NCBI GenBank assembly: GCA_023404715.1
Contig: JAEYAR010000093.1
Coordinates: 87,729-151,728 of the forward strand
DNA: 64,000 bases
DNA from: Bacillota bacterium
Lineage (GTDB): Bacteria > Bacillota > Clostridia > Christensenellales > Aristaeellaceae
Direction: 5' to 3'
Shown piece by piece: positions 43,551-52,759 of this stretch (position 1 is the stretch's first letter; every line of letters begins with the position of its first letter). The position numbers and the translations under genes are program-made. The notes under the pieces were generated by a model. The model worked only from the letters and a program-made list of their open reading frames with translations, was not told where the DNA came from and did no database searches.

Positions 43551-44660
43551 ATGGAACAAAGAGAAAAGGCTTTTTGGGCTTGGATGGCGAGCGTGGAAGG
43601 CGTGACGCCCGCCCGGTTTCGGCGCATGCTCGCGCTGTACGGCAGCGCAGAGCGCGTGTATGCGGAATTCGACCTGCGCGCGCAGGGCATTTTGGGCGAT
43701 AAAGCGTATCAAGAATTGGCTGCGGCGCGCTCGGGCGGGTATTTCGAAGCGTTGATGGATAAAATGCAGCGTAGCGGCATGCAGGTCGTATGCCTGGGCG
43801 AGGCGGGCTATCCGCCGCTACTGGCGCATATCAGCGACCCGCCGCCGGTGTTGTTCGTACGCGGGGCGGTTGATTTGTCGGACGCGCGGGCCGTGGCCGT
43901 GGTCGGCGCGCGCAGGGCTACGCGCTACGGCCTCAAGCAAGCGGAGCGCTTTGGCCGGGAGCTTGCGCAGGCGGGCGTCACGGTCGTCTCCGGCATGGCG
44001 CGCGGCACGGACACCGCGGCGCACGTAGGCTGCCTTGCGGGCGGTGGGCGCACGATCGCCGTGCTCGGCTGCGGCGTGGATACGGTATACCCGCCGGAGA
44101 ACGCGGGGCTTTTTGACCGCGTTTTAGCATCCGGCGGTTCGATCGTGTCCGAATTTGCGCCGGGCATGCCGCCGGTCGCCCAGAACTTCCCGCGGCGCAA
44201 CCGCATCATCAGCGGGATCTGCGCGGCGGTGCTGGTGACGGAGGCCGCGCAGGGCTCCGGCGCGATGATCACGGTGCGCCTTGCCCTCGACCAGGGGCGC
44301 GACGTGTATGCGATGCCCGGCCCGGTCGACGCGCCGATGAGCGAAATGCCCTTGCAAATGCTGATGGAGGGGGCGCATATGGCCCGCGGCGCGCAGGATA
44401 TCTTGAACCAGCAGCGCTGGGAGATGCCCGATACGCAGCTGTCCTTTATCACCGATACGTTTGGCGGCAAGCTCACGCCCACGCTTGAACCGGACGAGCG
44501 GCGCGTGGTCGAACTGCTCCAAAACGAGCCGCTTTCCTTCGATGAATTGCTATCTTTAACGAATTTTACGCCGGAGAAACTCAATATGCTCTTGACAACG
44601 ATGGAAATAAAGGAAATAATGAAGCAGTTACCGGGGTGCATGTACGCCCTGGACCGATAA
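43551..44660 (+). CDS. dprA: DNA-processing protein DprA (Smf)
   Basis: 369 aa. An N-terminal HhH/SAM-like part is followed by the extended Rossmann fold: VVGARRATRYGLKQAE, VVSGMARGTDTAAH, AVLGCGVDTVYPPEN and NFPRRNRIISG. A C-terminal winged-helix (DRJ-like) region follows from about 300. DprA binds single-stranded DNA and loads RecA. The start is one base after the comM stop; an open frame runs further upstream inside comM but is not used. Part of the comM-dprA-topA-trmFO run. Confidence 0.95.
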   Translation: MEQREKAFWAWMASVEGVTPARFRRMLALYGSAERVYAEFDLRAQGILGDKAYQELAAARSGGYFEALMDKMQRSGMQVVCLGEAGYPPLLAHISDPPPVLFVRGAVDLSDARAVAVVGARRATRYGLKQAERFGRELAQAGVTVVSGMARGTDTAAHVGCLAGGGRTIAVLGCGVDTVYPPENAGLFDRVLASGGSIVSEFAPGMPPVAQNFPRRNRIISGICAAVLVTEAAQGSGAMITVRLALDQGRDVYAMPGPVDAPMSEMPLQMLMEGAHMARGAQDILNQQRWEMPDTQLSFITDTFGGKLTPTLEPDERRVVELLQNEPLSFDELLSLTNFTPEKLNMLLTTMEIKEIMKQLPGCMYALDR

Positions 44661-44688
44661 ATAACAATCCCATTGGAGGGTTTCTGAT

Positions 44689-46797
44689 TTGAACTATAAA
44701 CTCGTCATCGTCGAATCGCCTGCCAAAGCGCGCACCATCGGAAAATTCCTGGGCCGCACGTATAAGGTAGAGGCGTCGCAAGGCCATGTACGCGACCTGC
44801 CCAAATCGCAGATGGGCGTGGATGTGGAGAACGGCTTTGAACCCAAGTACATCACCATCCGCGGGCGCGGAGAGATCCTGGAGAAGATCCGCAAGGAGGC
44901 CAAGAACGCCAGCCGGATCTTCCTCGCGACCGACCCTGACCGCGAGGGGGAAGCCATCTCGTGGCATCTGGCGAACGTGCTGGGCATCGATCCCAAGGAG
45001 CCATGCCGCGTGGAGTTCCACGAGATTACGGATAAGGCCGTCAAGAGCGCCATGAAGACGCCGCGCCCGATCAATATGGAGCTCGTGAACGCCCAGCAGG
45101 CGAGGCGCGTGCTCGACCGGTTGGTGGGCTACAAGATCAGCCCGCTGCTGTGGATGAAGATCAAAAAGGGCTTGTCTGCCGGCCGCGTGCAATCGGTCGC
45201 CACGCGCATGATCGTCGACCGCGAGCAGGAGATCGAGTCGTTCATCCCCGAGGAGTACTGGGACGTCAGCGCCAAGGCGCAGATCGGCAGACAGAAATTT
45301 CAAGTGCGGCTTACGTCTCTGGACGGGAAAAAGGCGGAGCTTCACAGCGAGCAGGAGGCCTCGCAGGCCAAAGCGCGCGTTGAAAAGGCGAGCTTTACGG
45401 TAAAGGGCGTGCGCGCTTCCGAGCGGCGCAAGAACCCCGCCGCGCCGTTCACCACCTCGAATTTGCAGCAGGAGGCCTCTCGCAAGCTGGGCTTCACCAC
45501 CGCCAAGACGATGCAGATCGCACAGCAGCTTTACGAGGGCGTGGATCTGGAGGGCGAGGGCACGCAGGGCCTGATTTCGTATATCCGTACGGACTCCGTA
45601 CGCGTATCCGAAGAGGCGATCGCCGACGTGCGCGGGGTGATCGCAGGGCGCTGGGGAGAGACATACCTGCCGGAGAAGCCGAACGTCTACAAGGGCCGCT
45701 CGAATGCGCAGGACGCGCACGAGGCCATCCGCCCCACGTCGGTCGGCCGGAGCCCCGAATCCGTAAAGGCCTCGCTTTCAAAGGATCAGTTCAACCTCTA
45801 TAAGCTCGTTTACCTGCGCTTCGTGGCCAGCCAGATGGCGCCCGCCGTCTTTGAAACGCTGACCATGGAGATTGAGGGAGACGGCGTAGGGCTGCGCTTT
45901 TATGGAGAGCACCTCAAATTCGCGGGCTTTACCGCCGTATACGAGGAGAGCTCGGACGAGGCGCAGGAAGCGGTAGACAACACGCAGCTCACGGCGGAGG
46001 CGGGCGACAAGGTCGACGTCCTGGAGACGGACGCGGCGCAGCACTTTACGCAGCCGCCCGCACGCTATACCGAGGCTTCGCTCGTGCGCGCGCTCGAAGA
46101 AAAGGGCATTGGCCGCCCCTCCACCTATGCGCCGACGATCTCCACCATCATCGCGCGCGGCTACGTGTTGCGCGAAAAGAAACGCCTGTATCCGACGGAG
46201 CTGGGCAGCCTCGTCACCGAGATGATGAAGGAGTACTTTAGGGACATCGTGGACATACAGTTCACCGCCGGCATGGAAGAGCAGCTCGACGAGGTCGAAG
46301 AGGGCGAAATGCCCTGGAAGGAAGTCATCGAGCGCTTCTACGGGCCGTTTGAAAAGACGCTTCATAACGCCGAGCAAAAGGTCGAAAAGGTCAAGATCAA
46401 GGATGAGGTTTCCGACGTCGTCTGCGACAAATGCGGCGCGATGATGGTCTACAAGCTGGGGCGTTACGGCAAGTTCCTCGCTTGCCCCAACTTCCCGGAG
46501 TGCCGCAACACCAAGGCGCTGCAGGTGGAAATCGAAGCGCCTTGCCCCAAGTGCGGCGCGAAGCTGCTGGAGAAGACATCCCGGCGCGGGCGCAAGTTCT
46601 ACGGCTGCGAGCGCTACCCGGAGTGCGATTTCGTCTCGTGGGATATGCCCGTGAAGGACAAATGCCCGGTCTGCGGCAGCTACATGACGCTCAAGCGCGG
46701 GCGAAAGGGCGAGGTCTGGCATATCTGCGCGAGTGAGACGTGCCGCCACCGCGTCGAGGTGCAGTCGCCCGACGAGGGGCAGGAGACGGACGAATGA
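44689..46797 (+). CDS. topA: DNA topoisomerase I
   Basis: 702 aa. The Toprim domain (KLVIVESPAKARTIGKFLG, then TDPDREGEAISWHL) is followed by the gate domain with the catalytic tyrosine Y298 in GLISYIRTDS, and by three C-terminal zinc ribbons with CxxC pairs (CDKCG, CPKCG, CPVCG). It relaxes negatively supercoiled DNA. The start is TTG with GGAGGG 8 bases upstream. Its stop overlaps the trmFO start (ATGA), as in other Bacillota. Confidence 0.97.
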   Translation: MNYKLVIVESPAKARTIGKFLGRTYKVEASQGHVRDLPKSQMGVDVENGFEPKYITIRGRGEILEKIRKEAKNASRIFLATDPDREGEAISWHLANVLGIDPKEPCRVEFHEITDKAVKSAMKTPRPINMELVNAQQARRVLDRLVGYKISPLLWMKIKKGLSAGRVQSVATRMIVDREQEIESFIPEEYWDVSAKAQIGRQKFQVRLTSLDGKKAELHSEQEASQAKARVEKASFTVKGVRASERRKNPAAPFTTSNLQQEASRKLGFTTAKTMQIAQQLYEGVDLEGEGTQGLISYIRTDSVRVSEEAIADVRGVIAGRWGETYLPEKPNVYKGRSNAQDAHEAIRPTSVGRSPESVKASLSKDQFNLYKLVYLRFVASQMAPAVFETLTMEIEGDGVGLRFYGEHLKFAGFTAVYEESSDEAQEAVDNTQLTAEAGDKVDVLETDAAQHFTQPPARYTEASLVRALEEKGIGRPSTYAPTISTIIARGYVLREKKRLYPTELGSLVTEMMKEYFRDIVDIQFTAGMEEQLDEVEEGEMPWKEVIERFYGPFEKTLHNAEQKVEKVKIKDEVSDVVCDKCGAMMVYKLGRYGKFLACPNFPECRNTKALQVEIEAPCPKCGAKLLEKTSRRGRKFYGCERYPECDFVSWDMPVKDKCPVCGSYMTLKRGRKGEVWHICASETCRHRVEVQSPDEGQETDE

Positions 46798-48110
46798 GGG
46801 TGACGGTCGTAGGCGCGGGCCTGGCGGGCTGCGAGGCGGCCTGGCAGCTGCAAAAGCGGGGCGTGCGCGTCACCCTGGTGGAGATGAAGCCCGAGAAGTA
46901 TACGCCCGCCCACCACGCGGCGGGCTTTGCCGAGCTGGTCTGTTCCAACTCCCTGCGCGGCGACGCATTGACGAACGCGGTGGGCCTGCTCAAGGAGGAG
47001 CTGCGCCAGCTGGATTCGCTCATCCTGCGGGCGGCGGAGGCGTCGCGCGTGCCCGCGGGCGGCGCGCTCGCGGTCGACCGCGAGGCGTTCTCCGCGCATG
47101 TGACGAAGGCGCTTTCGCAGAGCCCAAACGTCGAGGTCGTCTGCCGCGAGGTCACGGAGATTCCGCAGGCGCCCTGTATCATCGCGACGGGGCCGCTGAC
47201 GTCGGACGCGCTCGCGGAGCGGATCGCAGAGCTGCCGGGGCTTGGCACGCTCCACTTTTTCGACGCGGCCGCGCCCATCGTGACGCTCGAATCGCTCGAT
47301 ATGGACAAGATCTACCGTGCGAGCCGCTACGGGCGCGGGGACGACTACCTCAACTGCCCCATGACGCGGGCGGAGTACGACGCGTTTTACGAGGCGCTGA
47401 TCGCGGCCGAGGGCGCGAGCGTGCACGGCTTTGACGATACGAAGGTCTTTGAAGGCTGCATGCCCATCGAGACCATGGCCCGGCGCGGGCGCATGGTGAT
47501 GGCCTTCGGCCCTATGAAGCCCGTGGGCCTGCCCGACCCGCGCACGGGCCGCGAGCCCTTTGCCGTCGTGCAGCTGCGCCAGGACGACGCGGCGGCGACG
47601 CTGTACAACATCGTCGGCTTTCAAACGCGCCTCAAGTGGGGCGAGCAACGGCGCGTCTTTTCGCTGATCCCCGGCCTTGAACGCGCGCAATACGCGCGCT
47701 ACGGCGTGATGCACCGCAACACGTTCCTCCATTCGCCGGGCTTTCTCAGCGAGGATTTTGAGGTGATCGGCCGTCCCGGCCTTTACTTCGCCGGGCAGAT
47801 GACGGGCGTGGAGGGCTATGTGGAAAGCGCGGCCTCCGGCTTTGTCGCGGGCCTATCCTTGGCCAGAAAGCTGCTGGGGCTCTCCCCGGTCGACTTTACG
47901 CGCCGCACGGCGATCGGGGCGCTTTCGCATTACATCGCGCATGCGGGCGGCGACTTTCAGCCGATGAACGTCAATTTCGGCCTCATCGATCCGCTGGAAA
48001 GGCGCGTACGGGGCAAACAGGAGCGCTACGCCCAGGTGGCCCAGCGCGCGATGGACGTGATCGAAGCGATCCGCTCCAACCCGCTGCAAGCGGACTTTTA
48101 CGGGGCTTAA
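46794..48110 (+). CDS. trmFO: Folate-dependent tRNA (m5U54) methyltransferase
   Basis: 438 aa FAD protein that methylates U54 of tRNA using methylenetetrahydrofolate. The FAD-binding GAGLAGCEAAWQL, then VEMKPEKYTPAHH, ELVCSNSLRGD and the C-terminal FAGQMTGVEGYVESAASG are diagnostic. It overlaps the topA stop by 4 bases. In many Bacillota codV/xerC comes next, but here hslV follows directly. Confidence 0.96.
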   Translation: MRVTVVGAGLAGCEAAWQLQKRGVRVTLVEMKPEKYTPAHHAAGFAELVCSNSLRGDALTNAVGLLKEELRQLDSLILRAAEASRVPAGGALAVDREAFSAHVTKALSQSPNVEVVCREVTEIPQAPCIIATGPLTSDALAERIAELPGLGTLHFFDAAAPIVTLESLDMDKIYRASRYGRGDDYLNCPMTRAEYDAFYEALIAAEGASVHGFDDTKVFEGCMPIETMARRGRMVMAFGPMKPVGLPDPRTGREPFAVVQLRQDDAAATLYNIVGFQTRLKWGEQRRVFSLIPGLERAQYARYGVMHRNTFLHSPGFLSEDFEVIGRPGLYFAGQMTGVEGYVESAASGFVAGLSLARKLLGLSPVDFTRRTAIGALSHYIAHAGGDFQPMNVNFGLIDPLERRVRGKQERYAQVAQRAMDVIEAIRSNPLQADFYGA

Positions 48111-48144
48111 GGTTTGAAAAACACGCCGGTCAGCGCAAAGTCCA

Positions 48145-48173
48145 TTGTGCTGGGCGGCGCGTTGCGCTATAAT
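48145..48173 (+). promoter_or_regulatory. Promoter of hslVU
   Basis: TTGTGC (48145-48150), a 17-base spacer and a perfect TATAAT (48168-48173), 41 bases before the hslV start codon. Confidence 0.75.
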
Positions 48174-48213
48174 AAAAAGCGCGCGGCAAAGGCCGCGGCA
48201 GGAGGTTAACAAA

Positions 48214-48750
48214 TTGACTGAGATGAGAGGCACCACCATCTGCGCCGTAAAGAAGGACGGCCATATCGCGATCGCAGGCGACGGCCAGGTGACGATGGGG
48301 GAACATACGATATTCAAGGCGACGGCGCATAAGGTGCGCCGCATCTTCGGCGGCAAGGTCGTCACGGGCTTTGCCGGCTCTGTGGCCGATGCGTTCTCGC
48401 TTTGCGAGCGCTTTGAGGAGAAGCTGACGCAGTTCGGCGGCAATCTCGAGCGCGCGGCGGTCGAGCTGGCCCAGGAATGGCGAAGCGACAAGGCGATGCG
48501 CAAGCTGGACGCGATGCTGATCGTTGCGGGCGGGGACGACCTGATGATCGTCTCCGGCACGGGCGAGGTGATCGTGCCCGACGACGGCGTGGCGGCGGTC
48601 GGCTCAGGCGGAAACTACGCCATGGCCGCTGCGCGTGCGCTGAGCGAGAACACGGAGCTTTCCGCGCACGACATCGCGGAAAAGGCGCTGCACATCGCGG
48701 CGGATATCTGCGTGTACACGAACCATAATGTGATCGTGGAGGATGTGTAA
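48214..48750 (+). CDS. hslV: ATP-dependent protease peptidase subunit HslV
   Basis: 178 aa proteasome-related Ntn peptidase. GTTICAVKKDGHIAIAGDGQ holds the threonines (T7/T8) used as nucleophile after removal of a short propeptide, and GSGGNYAMAAARAL is conserved. GGAGG at 48201 fits the TTG at 48214 (8 bases), not the ATG at 48223, so I use TTG. The six-residue leader before the Thr pair resembles the extended N-terminus of Bacillus CodW/ClpQ. It forms a two-ring complex with HslU. Confidence 0.93.
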   Translation: MTEMRGTTICAVKKDGHIAIAGDGQVTMGEHTIFKATAHKVRRIFGGKVVTGFAGSVADAFSLCERFEEKLTQFGGNLERAAVELAQEWRSDKAMRKLDAMLIVAGGDDLMIVSGTGEVIVPDDGVAAVGSGGNYAMAAARALSENTELSAHDIAEKALHIAADICVYTNHNVIVEDV

Positions 48751-48753
48751 GCT

Positions 48754-50115
48754 ATGCAATTGACACCTAAGGAGATCGTGCGCGAGCTCGATCGATTCAT
48801 CATCGGCCAGGACGAGGCCAAGCGTGCGGTAGCGGTCGCGCTGCGCAACCGCTACCGCCGCGCGCAGCTGCCGGAAGCGATGCGCGAAGAGGTGACGCCC
48901 AAAAACATCCTGATGGTCGGACCGACGGGCGTAGGCAAGACCGAGATCGCCCGCCGACTCGCCCGCCTGGTGGACGCGCCCTTTGTCAAGGTAGAGGCGA
49001 CGAAGTTCACCGAGGTCGGATATGTCGGGCGCGACGTGGAATCCATCGTGCGCGACCTGGTAGAGGCCTCGATCCGGATCGTGAAGGAGCAGGCCTCGGA
49101 AAAGGTGAAGACGCGTGCGACCGTGATGGCGGAGGACCGCATCCTGAGCATGATTCTGCACCCCAAGAAAAAGCCCGCCAACCCCATCGACCTGCTGCTG
49201 GGCAACAAGCCCAAGGAGCCGGAGGTGCCGCCGGAGGAGCAGCAGCGCATCGCGACGCAGCGGGACGACCTGCGCGCGCAGCTCATGCGCGGCGAGCTGG
49301 AAAATTTGGAAATCGAGGTAGAGGTCGAGGATGCGCCGCAAAACGTCGAGATCAACGGCGCGAGCGTCAATATCGGCGACATGATGGGCGGTTTTATGCC
49401 CAAAAAGATGAAGATGCGCCGGATGAAGGTTTCGGAAGCCCGCCGCATCCTGACCGCCGAGGAGGAGCAAAAACTCATCGACATGGACTCCGTGACCGAG
49501 GAGGCCCTGCGCCGTGCGGAGCAGGACGGTATCGTCTTCATCGACGAGATCGACAAGATCGCGGGCCGGTCCGCGGGCGGTCACGGGCCCGACGTATCCC
49601 GCGAAGGCGTGCAGCGCGACATCCTCCCCATCGTCGAGGGATCGACCGTCAACACGAAGTATGGCCCCGTGAAGACAGATTTCATGCTCTTCATCGCGGC
49701 GGGCGCGTTCCACGTGGCGAAGGTGACCGATTTGATCCCCGAGCTGCAGGGGCGCTTCCCCGTGCGGGTGACGCTCAGCTCGCTCTCTCAGGACGACATG
49801 AAGCGCATCCTCACGCAGACGGACAACGCGCTTACAAAGCAGTATGAGGCGCTGCTCGCAGTCGACCACGTGCACCTGCACTTTGACGAGAGCGCTTTGG
49901 ACGCGCTGGCGCTGGCCGCTTACGTGGCCAACGAGACGAACGAGGACATCGGCGCGCGCAGGCTGCATACGATCTTCGAGCAGCTGCTGGAGGATATCTC
50001 CTTCAACGCGGGCGGGGACATGCCCGACGTCGACGTCCAAATCAACGGAGACTACGTGCGCGAGCACCTGGGCGAGGCCGCCAAGGCGCAGGACTTGAAG
50101 CGGTACATCCTGTAA
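48754..50115 (+). CDS. hslU: ATP-dependent protease ATPase subunit HslU
   Basis: 453 aa AAA+ unfoldase. IIGQDEAKRAVAVALRNRYR at the N-terminus, Walker A VGPTGVGKTEIARRLA, the I-domain insert at about 110-225, Walker B IVFIDEIDKIAGR, and the conserved ELQGRFPVRV sensor strip. It starts 3 bases after hslV. The usual downstream gene codY is not present. Confidence 0.96.
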   Translation: MQLTPKEIVRELDRFIIGQDEAKRAVAVALRNRYRRAQLPEAMREEVTPKNILMVGPTGVGKTEIARRLARLVDAPFVKVEATKFTEVGYVGRDVESIVRDLVEASIRIVKEQASEKVKTRATVMAEDRILSMILHPKKKPANPIDLLLGNKPKEPEVPPEEQQRIATQRDDLRAQLMRGELENLEIEVEVEDAPQNVEINGASVNIGDMMGGFMPKKMKMRRMKVSEARRILTAEEEQKLIDMDSVTEEALRRAEQDGIVFIDEIDKIAGRSAGGHGPDVSREGVQRDILPIVEGSTVNTKYGPVKTDFMLFIAAGAFHVAKVTDLIPELQGRFPVRVTLSSLSQDDMKRILTQTDNALTKQYEALLAVDHVHLHFDESALDALALAAYVANETNEDIGARRLHTIFEQLLEDISFNAGGDMPDVDVQINGDYVREHLGEAAKAQDLKRYIL

Positions 50116-50136
50116 GCGCTGCTGGTTATCCCCATA

Positions 50137-50170
50137 AAGGACGGTATGGCCGAAAGACCGTACCGTCTTT
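50137..50170 (+). terminator. Terminator of hslVU
   Basis: GACGGTA (50140-50146) pairs with TACCGTC (50161-50167), with further pairs inside, followed by only TTT. Weak tail. Confidence 0.55.
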
Positions 50171-50198
50171 ACATCGGATCGAGGATGAGGAGAGGAAT

Positions 50199-51137
50199 AT
50201 GGACGAAGCGCTCAGGACGCACTTTTTGAAAGCTTATGCAGTCGTTGAGGCCCAGCCGATCCTCAAAGGCTGGTCGAGCGACGAGAAGTATCGAGGCAGA
50301 CGCGCCGACGGCACGCATGTTTTGCTCAGGATTTCGGACGGCGGTCAATATGAGGCGAAAAGGCAAGAATTTGAGCGGATGCGGCAGGTAGGCGCTCTAG
50401 GCATTCCGATGTGCCGGCCAATCGCTTTTGGGCGCTGCGGCGGCGCGGTGTACTCCGTACAGAGCTGGATCGACGGGGAAGATGCGGAAGAGACGCTTCC
50501 CCTCGTGCCGGAGACGGCGCAGGATGCGTATGGGCTGCAGGCGGGCCGGATATTGAGAAAGATCCACACGATCCCCGCGCCGCCAGAGCAGCCCGCGTGG
50601 AGCGATCGCTTTAACCAAAAGATCGACCGCAAGATCGAGGGCTACCGGGCCTGCGGCCTGCGCTTTGAAGGCGGCGAACAGATGATAGAGTACATCGAGG
50701 CCAACCGGTCTTTGCTGGCGGGCAGGCCGCAAAGCTTTCAGCATGGGGACTACCATATCGGCAATATGATGATCGACCGGCAGGGACGCCTTCAGATCAT
50801 CGACTTCAACCGCTTCGATTTCGGCGACCCGTGGGAGGAATTCAACCGCATCGTCTGGTGCGCGCAAAAGAGCCCGCGCTTCGCTAGCGGCATGGTGAAG
50901 GGGTACTTTGACGGCGACCCTCCGGCGCTGTTTTGGCGGCTGCTCGCGCTGTACATCGCCAGCAACACGCTCTCCTCCGTCTACTGGGCGATCCCCTTTG
51001 GGCAGGGCGAGGTGGACACGATGCTCGCGCAGGCGCGGGACGTGCTGGGGTGGTACGACCAGATGCGGCGCGTCGTTCCCACCTGGTATAGGGGCGATCG
51101 GCAGCTGCAATATGTGGACGCCGAAGATGGAGATTGA
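50199..51137 (+). CDS. Aminoglycoside-phosphotransferase-fold kinase
   Basis: 312 aa. The APH catalytic loop QHGDYHIGNMMID and the metal-binding IIDFNRFDFGDPWEEF are clear, with an N-lobe (LLRISDGGQYEAKRQEFE) of protein-kinase-like fold. Members phosphorylate small molecules; resistance to aminoglycosides should not be assumed for such a chromosomal homologue. GAGGA precedes the ATG. Monocistronic between hslU and the leucine operon. Confidence 0.9.
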   Translation: MDEALRTHFLKAYAVVEAQPILKGWSSDEKYRGRRADGTHVLLRISDGGQYEAKRQEFERMRQVGALGIPMCRPIAFGRCGGAVYSVQSWIDGEDAEETLPLVPETAQDAYGLQAGRILRKIHTIPAPPEQPAWSDRFNQKIDRKIEGYRACGLRFEGGEQMIEYIEANRSLLAGRPQSFQHGDYHIGNMMIDRQGRLQIIDFNRFDFGDPWEEFNRIVWCAQKSPRFASGMVKGYFDGDPPALFWRLLALYIASNTLSSVYWAIPFGQGEVDTMLAQARDVLGWYDQMRRVVPTWYRGDRQLQYVDAEDGD

Positions 51138-51140
51138 CGC

Positions 51141-51169
51141 TTGACAGCGCCGCCGCGGTGGTGTACAAT
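51141..51169 (+). promoter_or_regulatory. Promoter of the leucine operon
   Basis: TTGACA (51141-51146), a 17-base spacer and TACAAT (51164-51169), just ahead of the T-box leader. Confidence 0.85.
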
Positions 51170-51175
51170 AAGTGC

Positions 51176-51441
51176 CAATCCGATATTGTAAAGGCGATGA
51201 AGGAGAAAAGGCGCGGCGGGATCGCTCCAGAGAGCCGGCGGGGCTGCGAGCCGGTGCGAAAGCTGCGCGTATAACTCACTCCCAAGCTGCCCGCGTGAAC
51301 AAAGTAAGGCGGGACGAATGGCCGCGTGAAGGCGACGAGGGTTTTACCAACCGGGCTTTGCCCGCGCGATGAACCGAATCAGGGTGGTACCGTAAGCGAT
51401 GATGATCCTTGCCCCTGCGCATGCAGGAGCAGGGATTTTTT
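51176..51441 (+). promoter_or_regulatory. T-box leader, leucine (specifier CUC)
   Basis: The leader has the conserved T-box AGGGTGGTACCG at 51381-51392, the AGAGAG and GTGCGAAAG features of Stem I, and an intrinsic terminator (51413-51418 with 51429-51434) followed by a T-run. The likely specifier codon is CTC (Leu) at 51275-51277, in the context TAACTCACT. The next gene is leuC, so uncharged tRNA-Leu should favour the antiterminator and turn on leuCDB. Confidence 0.93.
51413..51441 (+). terminator. T-box attenuator terminator
   Basis: CCCTGC (51413-51418) pairs with GCAGGG (51429-51434), followed by ATTTTTTATT. It is the off-state of the T-box. Confidence 0.85.
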
Positions 51442-51476
51442 ATTGACTACAGGCGAGAGAAATGGAGGCGTTTTTT

Positions 51477-52745
51477 ATGGGTATGACGATGACGCAGAAA
51501 ATCCTGGCGCGCGCCGCGGGCGTGGAAAGCTGTAAGGCGGGCGAGCTGCTGATGTGCAAGCTCGACTTGGTGCTCGGCAACGACATCACCGCGCCGGTGG
51601 CGATCAATGAATTTTACAAAATGGGGGCGAAGCGCGTATTCGACCCCGCAAAGATCGCGCTGGTGCCGGATCACTTTGCGCCGAACAAGGACATCAAGTC
51701 CGCCCAGATGGCCAAGGACATGCGCGCGTTCGCGCGCGAGCAGGAGATCGTCCACTACTTTGAGGTCGGAAAGGCCGGCATCGAGCACGCGCTGCTGCCC
51801 GAGCAGGGCCTGTGCGCCCCCGGCGAGGTCATCATCGGCGCGGACAGCCATACCTGCACCTACGGCGCGCTGAACTGCATGTCCACGGGCGTTGGCTCTA
51901 CCGATATGGCGGCGGGCATGGCGACCGGCGAGGCCTGGTTCAAGGTGCCGGAGGCTGTGAAGGTGACGCTGACCGGTAAGCTGAACCCCTACGTCAGCGG
52001 CAAGGACGTCATCCTCTACCTGATCGGCAAGATCGGCGTGGACGGCGCGCGCTACATGTCGCTGGAGTTTGGCGGCGAGGGCGTCGGGGAGATTTCGATG
52101 GACGGACGGCTCACCATCGCCAATATGGCCATCGAGGCGGGGGCGAAGAACGGCATCTTCCCCGTGGACGAGGTGACGCGCGCCTACCTGGAGGGGCGCG
52201 TGACGCGCGCGTGGCAGGCCGTAGAGCCGGATGCCGACGCGGCGTACGCCAGGGAAGTCGTCATCGACCTGGCCCAGGTGCCGCTGACGGTATCCCTGCC
52301 GCACCTGCCCTCCAACACGCGGCCAGCCGCGGAATGCGCGGACATGATGATCGACCAGGCCGTCATAGGCTCTTGCACCAATGGGCGCATCGAGGATCTG
52401 CGCGTCGCCGCCTCGATCCTCAAAGGCCGCCAGGTTTCCGATCGCGTGCGCTGCATCGTCATCCCCGGCACACAGCAGGTGGTGAAGGCGGCCATCCGGG
52501 AAGGGCTCGTCGACATTTTCGTGGATGCGGGCGCGATCTTTACCATGCCGACCTGCGGCCCGTGCCTGGGCGGGCATTGCGGCGTGCTCGCAGACGGCGA
52601 GCGCTGCGTCTCCACGACCAACCGCAACTTCGTAGGCCGCATGGGCCACACGGGCAGCGAGGTCATCCTCGCGTCGCCTGCGGTCGCCGCCGCGTCGGCT
52701 ATCCTGGGCCATGTGGCCACGCCGGATGACGTAAAAGTGAATTGA
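51477..52745 (+). CDS. leuC: 3-isopropylmalate dehydratase large subunit
   Basis: 422 aa aconitase-family subunit that, with LeuD, isomerises 2- to 3-isopropylmalate in leucine synthesis. The [4Fe-4S] ligands are seen in GSCTNGRIEDL and CGPCLGGHCG; GADSHTCTYGAL and TTNRNFVGRMG are family strips. GGAGG is 8 bases from the ATG at 51477; an ATG at 51462 lies upstream of it and is not used. Under T-box control. Confidence 0.96.
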   Translation: MGMTMTQKILARAAGVESCKAGELLMCKLDLVLGNDITAPVAINEFYKMGAKRVFDPAKIALVPDHFAPNKDIKSAQMAKDMRAFAREQEIVHYFEVGKAGIEHALLPEQGLCAPGEVIIGADSHTCTYGALNCMSTGVGSTDMAAGMATGEAWFKVPEAVKVTLTGKLNPYVSGKDVILYLIGKIGVDGARYMSLEFGGEGVGEISMDGRLTIANMAIEAGAKNGIFPVDEVTRAYLEGRVTRAWQAVEPDADAAYAREVVIDLAQVPLTVSLPHLPSNTRPAAECADMMIDQAVIGSCTNGRIEDLRVAASILKGRQVSDRVRCIVIPGTQQVVKAAIREGLVDIFVDAGAIFTMPTCGPCLGGHCGVLADGERCVSTTNRNFVGRMGHTGSEVILASPAVAAASAILGHVATPDDVKVN

Positions 52746-52759
52746 GGAGGATGCCGGAT

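Noticed and set aside
41798..43690. 630-codon open frame opposite comM
   Set aside because: Arg/His/Ala-rich composition and no motif; comM on the other strand is complete with Walker motifs.
48604..50067. Long open frame opposite hslU
   Set aside because: Antisense shadow; hslU is conserved and complete, and the shadow has no ribosome site.
50199..51137. Aminoglycoside resistance gene
   Set aside because: APH fold is shared by many small-molecule kinases; sequence and context give no support for resistance.
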